From Flavobacterium sp. (lineage in GTDB: Bacteria; Bacteroidota; Bacteroidia; Flavobacteriales; Flavobacteriaceae): DNA of 10,000 nt. Of this stretch, positions 5,892 through 10,000 are shown one piece after another (position 1 is the first letter of the stretch; each line of letters opens with the position of its first letter). The notes beneath the pieces are model-generated. The model searched no databases. It saw only the letters and a list, made by a program, of their open reading frames with translations, and was not told the DNA's origin. The stretch spans positions 1-10,000 of the forward strand of contig NZ_JAIWOF010000191.1 in NCBI RefSeq assembly GCF_020217025.1, written 5' to 3'. The position numbers were made by a program, and so were the translations under genes.

Positions 5892-8800
5892 TTAATCGAT
5901 TTCTGGAACTTTTACAGGCTCCTCTTTTACAGCTTCTGTCGATTTTACTTTTCGTTGATTAATAAACTCTATAAATTCAGGTGGAAATTCTGAATCTGGT
6001 AATTCATCTTGTGATTTTGATGTATCGTTTTTCTTTTTGTTTTTGTTGAATATCTTTTGCATCATTTCTTTAAATGTATTGAATTCAACATTATAAGTTA
6101 TTCCTAAACCTTGAGTATATCCAATTCCTTCACCTACATAATTGATATCGTTTTCACGATTAAATACGTGTGCTTTTAGTGAACCGTCTTCGTTTATTTG
6201 TATTAACACTTCTAAATTACCCACAATTACCGATTCTGTAACTCCACCAACAGGAACCCCAACTTTTCCGTTTATCGAAATACGGTCATTAATTCGGGTA
6301 TTCATTGTTACACCTACTCGATCTGAAATCTCTGTTAGCTTATTTCCTTGTGAATAATCTAAACCTAATTGTAAATTACTATCACTATCTGCAAATAAGC
6401 CGTTGATAATAGAACTTGCTCCTTCAATTAATGAACCATAAGCTGCATTTCCTGTTGATTCTGCAGTTACAAAAGAACCCGTTGCCATTAAAGCAAAGGC
6501 CTGTGTTTGTCTTGTGTCTTTGTCCTGTAATTTATAATCAATTTCACTTTTTAATACCGAACTTACCGTTGGGAAATCAATGTTAAAATCAGGCTGTGGG
6601 TTACTTAAATTTCCGTTTAGTAAAATGGTTACATTAGTATCCACTTTTCTATTGAAAGAAGCGCTCTCAACTAAAACAGCTGGATTTGCCATTGTTTTGT
6701 AGGTTGCTTTTAAATCTAAAACCGCATCCATAGGCTGACCATCCCAACGAATTGTTCCTCCTTTTTCTACACTAAATTTTTTATCAATAATTCCTCCATA
6801 TTTAAAATTATATTGCCCTTCTTGAACAATAAAATCGCCAAACATTTCAAATTTACCAAGTGTATTTATATTCATTTGCATTGAACCTACTCCCGTTCCT
6901 TTCATGGCATGACCTGTTTCACGGTTTAGAATAATCTCAATGTCGGCATCAGTGTCAATATCAAAATTGAAATCAAGTTCTAATCCTTGATATCTATTTT
7001 CTTTTGCAATTTTACCCAAGAGAGATTTTTTATATTCTTCCACCGTCATAAAGTTAATAAAGGAATTGTTTCCTAAATCTTCTTCATCGTTTACCGGAAT
7101 TTTTATAGAAGTTCCTTTTTCAGATTCACCTGCTACTTTAATATTTAAATTATCTACAGAACCCGTTATACTAGCTTTTCCTTTCACAAAAGCTGTTCCG
7201 TAATAATAGGCATCTTCTGAATCTTTAGTGTCTAATGCTAAAATATTATCCGAAATCAAATGCAAATCGAGTTCCCAATCGCCAAGATTTTCATGACGGA
7301 TAGTTCCATCAATTACTCCTTTTGTTTTGTATTTGGTATCGGTTACTTCAATTTTTCGAAGACTAAATTGATGCTCTGTTAAATCAACAATGGCATTTTT
7401 TTCAAAAGCATAATCTACATTCAAATACGGAACACGCATTCCTGCATCATTAAGATAGAGTCGTCCATCCATTTCAGGTTGGGTTAATGAACCACCAATT
7501 GTAGTTCTACCCGTAGCATTTCCTCTAACATCAGACAAAACGCTTCCCAATAACGAACCAAATGGAGCTAAATTGAATTTTTCAAAACCAGCAACTAAAT
7601 CTAAACTTGATTGTTGTCCCACAAAATTTATATTTCCATCCAAGAAAAAATGTTCTTGACCATCTTGTTTTAAACTAGAATTCACTTTAAACTGATTGAA
7701 ATTTTCGTTTCCTTCTATTTTAAAGTCTAAATCGCCCAATAAAAACTGATTGATTTTCAGGCTATCAATGGTTAAGTTTGAAATAGGTTCATACTTATTT
7801 CTATCTTGTTTATAGGTAATATTTCCTTTAATTTTTCCGCCAAATGATAAACTATCTAATGCAGGTGTTACCTTATTCAAATCTACATCATCAAAGGACA
7901 ATTTGAAATCTTTGTAGGTAGAATCGCGCATGGTCCCAAAAAAATCAATCTTTTGATTGTTATGAGATAACGTTAACTTTTGAAAATCGAAATCTTTAAA
8001 CTTTTTATCGAATACAATTTTATTGTCTTCTGTTTCTTGTTCGTTAATAAACCAAAGGTATTCTTTGAATTTAATCTCTGATTTTTTAAATCCAACTATA
8101 GATTGCTTATCTTCATTTATGGTATGATACAAGTTCAAATCATACGTATCTTCACTTTTTGGTCCACCTTTAAACTCAGAACGAACAAACAATGTATCGT
8201 TTAAAGTAACGTTAATCAAATTAAAATCAGCAATTTTATACTTGCCATTTTTAATTGAATCAACTGTTATGTAGGCATTATATAATGGATTTTTATTGTC
8301 GATTTCAATATTTACATTTTCAATAGTGTTTTCATATGCAATGATATTTGGAGAAGTAAAATCGAACACAAATTTTCCTTCATCACCACTTATTTTTCCC
8401 TTAGCTTTTGTGTTTTCCGATATTTTGACATCTGGTATAAAAACTTCTACAATTTTATCATAGATAGTTAAGTCAAAATTTATGAACTGACCTTTTTCTA
8501 ACTTATTTGGAGAATAATTGGCATACAAACTTCCCAGTGCATTTTCGACCATTTTTTGCACTTGGTTTACTTTGTATTTCCCTACAATTTGACCTGTAAT
8601 AATGTCTGGAGAATTAATTTCAATAGTTCTAACTCGTTCCGCATCAAAAGAAGAGGTTATTTCAAAATCATCAAAAAAGTACGAATCTTTACTGTTTTGG
8701 TACGAAACGTTATTAATTTTTAAAACTCCCGCCAAATCATCAATCGAATTTCCGTCTGCTTTGAAATCGATAGTACCTTTAAAAATAGATATAGAATCTG

Positions 8801-10000
8801 TTTTATAGAAATTTAAGATATGTAAATCAGCATAGTCAATTTGGGCTTTAAAATCGTAGTTTTTAGCTTTCAAACTCAAATCGATAGTTCCATCAAAATC
8901 CATTTTTAAATTGGGATCATTACTATTGAAATATCCTTTGTAATAAGGCATTTTCATACTTCCATCAACCGTAATGTTTTGATAATTATATCCGTTATAA
9001 TAAAACTTATCAATTTTTCCTTTGATAGCTGTATTCAACAATTTTTGAGTAAACCCTTTACCATCAACATCTAAATCTAAGGTAGTTTTTCCAATGTCGT
9101 TTTGACTTAAAAGTGTTCCTAAATCAAAAGCATCTAACTTAATATTTCCTTGATACGAAGCATTATCAATATTATTGATGTTTTGCATCGCTAAATTACC
9201 TTCTAAGTAACCCAATTGTGATAACATCGAAACATCGGCGTTGATGTATTTTTGAGTTAATTCTACAGCACCAGAAATATTTACATTTCCTAATTTAGCC
9301 AAAACCGATGGTAAATTATTACCTAAAATTCGTGGTAAAATAGATTTTAAATCTTCGTAATTGGAAGTAATACGATCAAAGTTTCCTTTCATGTAAAACT
9401 CTTGATTTCCTTTTCCAAAAAGATTTCTAAAATTCGCAGTTCCAATAATTTCTGATTGATTCTTATCTACTAATTTTAAATTATAAGTCGTGAAATTATT
9501 CAATGTTCCAACCAAATGCGTGTCAACATAAAAAATATTATTTTTCCCGAATTCATTGTAGAAATAGTTCAAATCGTTTGAAGCAATTGTAGCTTTATCA
9601 AACTGAACATCAAAAATAACTTTGTTATTAAAATCTGAAAAATCTTTTCTTTTGTACTTCAACTCTACTCTACCTTTCATTTCAGATAAAGGTGTTTTCA
9701 TTGCTAGTTGTTCTAACAAAATATTTTTCTTGGTATACGTAAAATCAGCCGTAATATTTTCGACTAACAATCCGCGATGATCTTTAAAAGATAACTTATC
9801 TATAAATGTATAAACATTGGGACCTTTGATAAAGAAATCTTCGATTTTACCATTTAACTGCGTAAAATCGAGCATTTTTGGCGTTTGAAGATTGTGGTCA
9901 ATGTATTGAAAACGGCTGTTGTAAACCGTCATCTTATTGGCTTTCATTCTAAATCTTCCCGAAGAAGGCGAACCATCATCAAAAGCTTCAATGAATTTAT
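5892..10000 (-). CDS. tamB: TamB-family translocation/assembly module protein (DUF490), 5' end outside window
   Basis: The frame is open to the right edge. The methionine at 9945-9947 is internal, preceded by at least 17 in-frame codons ending 'GSPSSGRFR', so about 1368 residues are seen and the N-terminal anchor is missing. Most of the protein is monotonous short beta strands with repeated phrases such as 'KGKISG', 'DGTIDLSLK' and 'VKGKASITGSVDNLNIKV', typical of the periplasm-spanning hydrophobic groove of AsmA/TamB proteins. The DUF490 core runs from about base 7570 to 6150 and includes 'GGSLTQPEMDGRLYLNDAGM', 'GKFEMFGDFIVQEGQYNF' and 'RWDGQPMDAVLDLKATY'. A lysine- and glutamate-rich tail of about 60 residues follows. 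TamB bridges the inner and outer membranes. It works with a TamA-like barrel (TamL in Bacteroidota) in outer-membrane protein assembly and is linked to phospholipid transport. Its partner is not in this window. Confidence 0.93.
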   Translation of the reverse strand, partial: KFIEAFDDGSPSSGRFRMKANKMTVYNSRFQYIDHNLQTPKMLDFTQLNGKIEDFFIKGPNVYTFIDKLSFKDHRGLLVENITADFTYTKKNILLEQLAMKTPLSEMKGRVELKYKRKDFSDFNNKVIFDVQFDKATIASNDLNYFYNEFGKNNIFYVDTHLVGTLNNFTTYNLKLVDKNQSEIIGTANFRNLFGKGNQEFYMKGNFDRITSNYEDLKSILPRILGNNLPSVLAKLGNVNISGAVELTQKYINADVSMLSQLGYLEGNLAMQNINNIDNASYQGNIKLDAFDLGTLLSQNDIGKTTLDLDVDGKGFTQKLLNTAIKGKIDKFYYNGYNYQNITVDGSMKMPYYKGYFNSNDPNLKMDFDGTIDLSLKAKNYDFKAQIDYADLHILNFYKTDSISIFKGTIDFKADGNSIDDLAGVLKINNVSYQNSKDSYFFDDFEITSSFDAERVRTIEINSPDIITGQIVGKYKVNQVQKMVENALGSLYANYSPNKLEKGQFINFDLTIYDKIVEVFIPDVKISENTKAKGKISGDEGKFVFDFTSPNIIAYENTIENVNIEIDNKNPLYNAYITVDSIKNGKYKIADFNLINVTLNDTLFVRSEFKGGPKSEDTYDLNLYHTINEDKQSIVGFKKSEIKFKEYLWFINEQETEDNKIVFDKKFKDFDFQKLTLSHNNQKIDFFGTMRDSTYKDFKLSFDDVDLNKVTPALDSLSFGGKIKGNITYKQDRNKYEPISNLTIDSLKINQFLLGDLDFKIEGNENFNQFKVNSSLKQDGQEHFFLDGNINFVGQQSSLDLVAGFEKFNLAPFGSLLGSVLSDVRGNATGRTTIGGSLTQPEMDGRLYLNDAGMRVPYLNVDYAFEKNAIVDLTEHQFSLRKIEVTDTKYKTKGVIDGTIRHENLGDWELDLHLISDNILALDTKDSEDAYYYGTAFVKGKASITGSVDNLNIKVAGESEKGTSIKIPVNDEEDLGNNSFINFMTVEEYKKSLLGKIAKENRYQGLELDFNFDIDTDADIEIILNRETGHAMKGTGVGSMQMNINTLGKFEMFGDFIVQEGQYNFKYGGIIDKKFSVEKGGTIRWDGQPMDAVLDLKATYKTMANPAVLVESASFNRKVDTNVTILLNGNLSNPQPDFNIDFPTVSSVLKSEIDYKLQDKDTRQTQAFALMATGSFVTAESTGNAAYGSLIEGASSIINGLFADSDSNLQLGLDYSQGNKLTEISDRVGVTMNTRINDRISINGKVGVPVGGVTESVIVGNLEVLIQINEDGSLKAHVFNRENDINYVGEGIGYTQGLGITYNVEFNTFKEMMQKIFNKNKKKNDTSKSQDELPDSEFPPEFIEFINQRKVKSTEAVKEEPVKVPEID

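Noticed and set aside
5805..5993. Plus-strand open frame of 62 codons across the tamB 3' end
   Set aside because: Half of it is antisense to the conserved tamB frame, and the product is aromatic-rich low-complexity sequence typical of AT-rich chance frames.

Overview
The window reads as chromosome of a low-GC member of the Bacteroidota, most likely a Flavobacterium or close relative. The reasons are the protein families (a Bacteroidota-type LptD-like porin, a very long TamB/DUF490 protein, a short 123-residue methylglyoxal synthase), the lack of clear Shine-Dalgarno sequences, and promoter candidates of the Bacteroidota type (TTG, about 19 bases, then TAnnTTTG). It is mostly ordinary housekeeping chromosome, with one likely accessory gene.

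Left part, plus strand (1-1335). The end of an LptD-like lipopolysaccharide-export outer-membrane protein enters from the left edge. A RidA imine deaminase follows after 11 bases, and a strong rho-independent terminator closes the unit.

Middle (1336-2344). A stand-alone RES-domain gene (predicted NAD-degrading toxin fold) has its own probable promoter and no visible antitoxin. Behind it lie 120 non-coding bases rich in small inverted repeats, at the convergent junction with mgsA. This stretch looks inserted between two ordinary blocks and is the most interesting part of the window.

Right part, minus strand (2345-10000), in order of transcription: tamB (start beyond the right edge), pfkA, gap, a GlcNAc-kinase-like sugar kinase, and mgsA. 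pfkA and gap are 26 bases apart and form a glycolytic operon that ends in an 11-bp-stem terminator. The kinase ends in its own terminator, and the mgsA promoter is built into that same DNA. The genes share a theme: PfkA and GAPDH set flux through triose phosphates, the kinase feeds amino sugars into the pathway, and MgsA drains excess dihydroxyacetone phosphate. The two flanking genes, lptD-like and tamB, both serve outer-membrane construction.

No rRNA, tRNA, CRISPR array, transposase or IS end was seen. No stretch longer than 300 bases lacks a gene.
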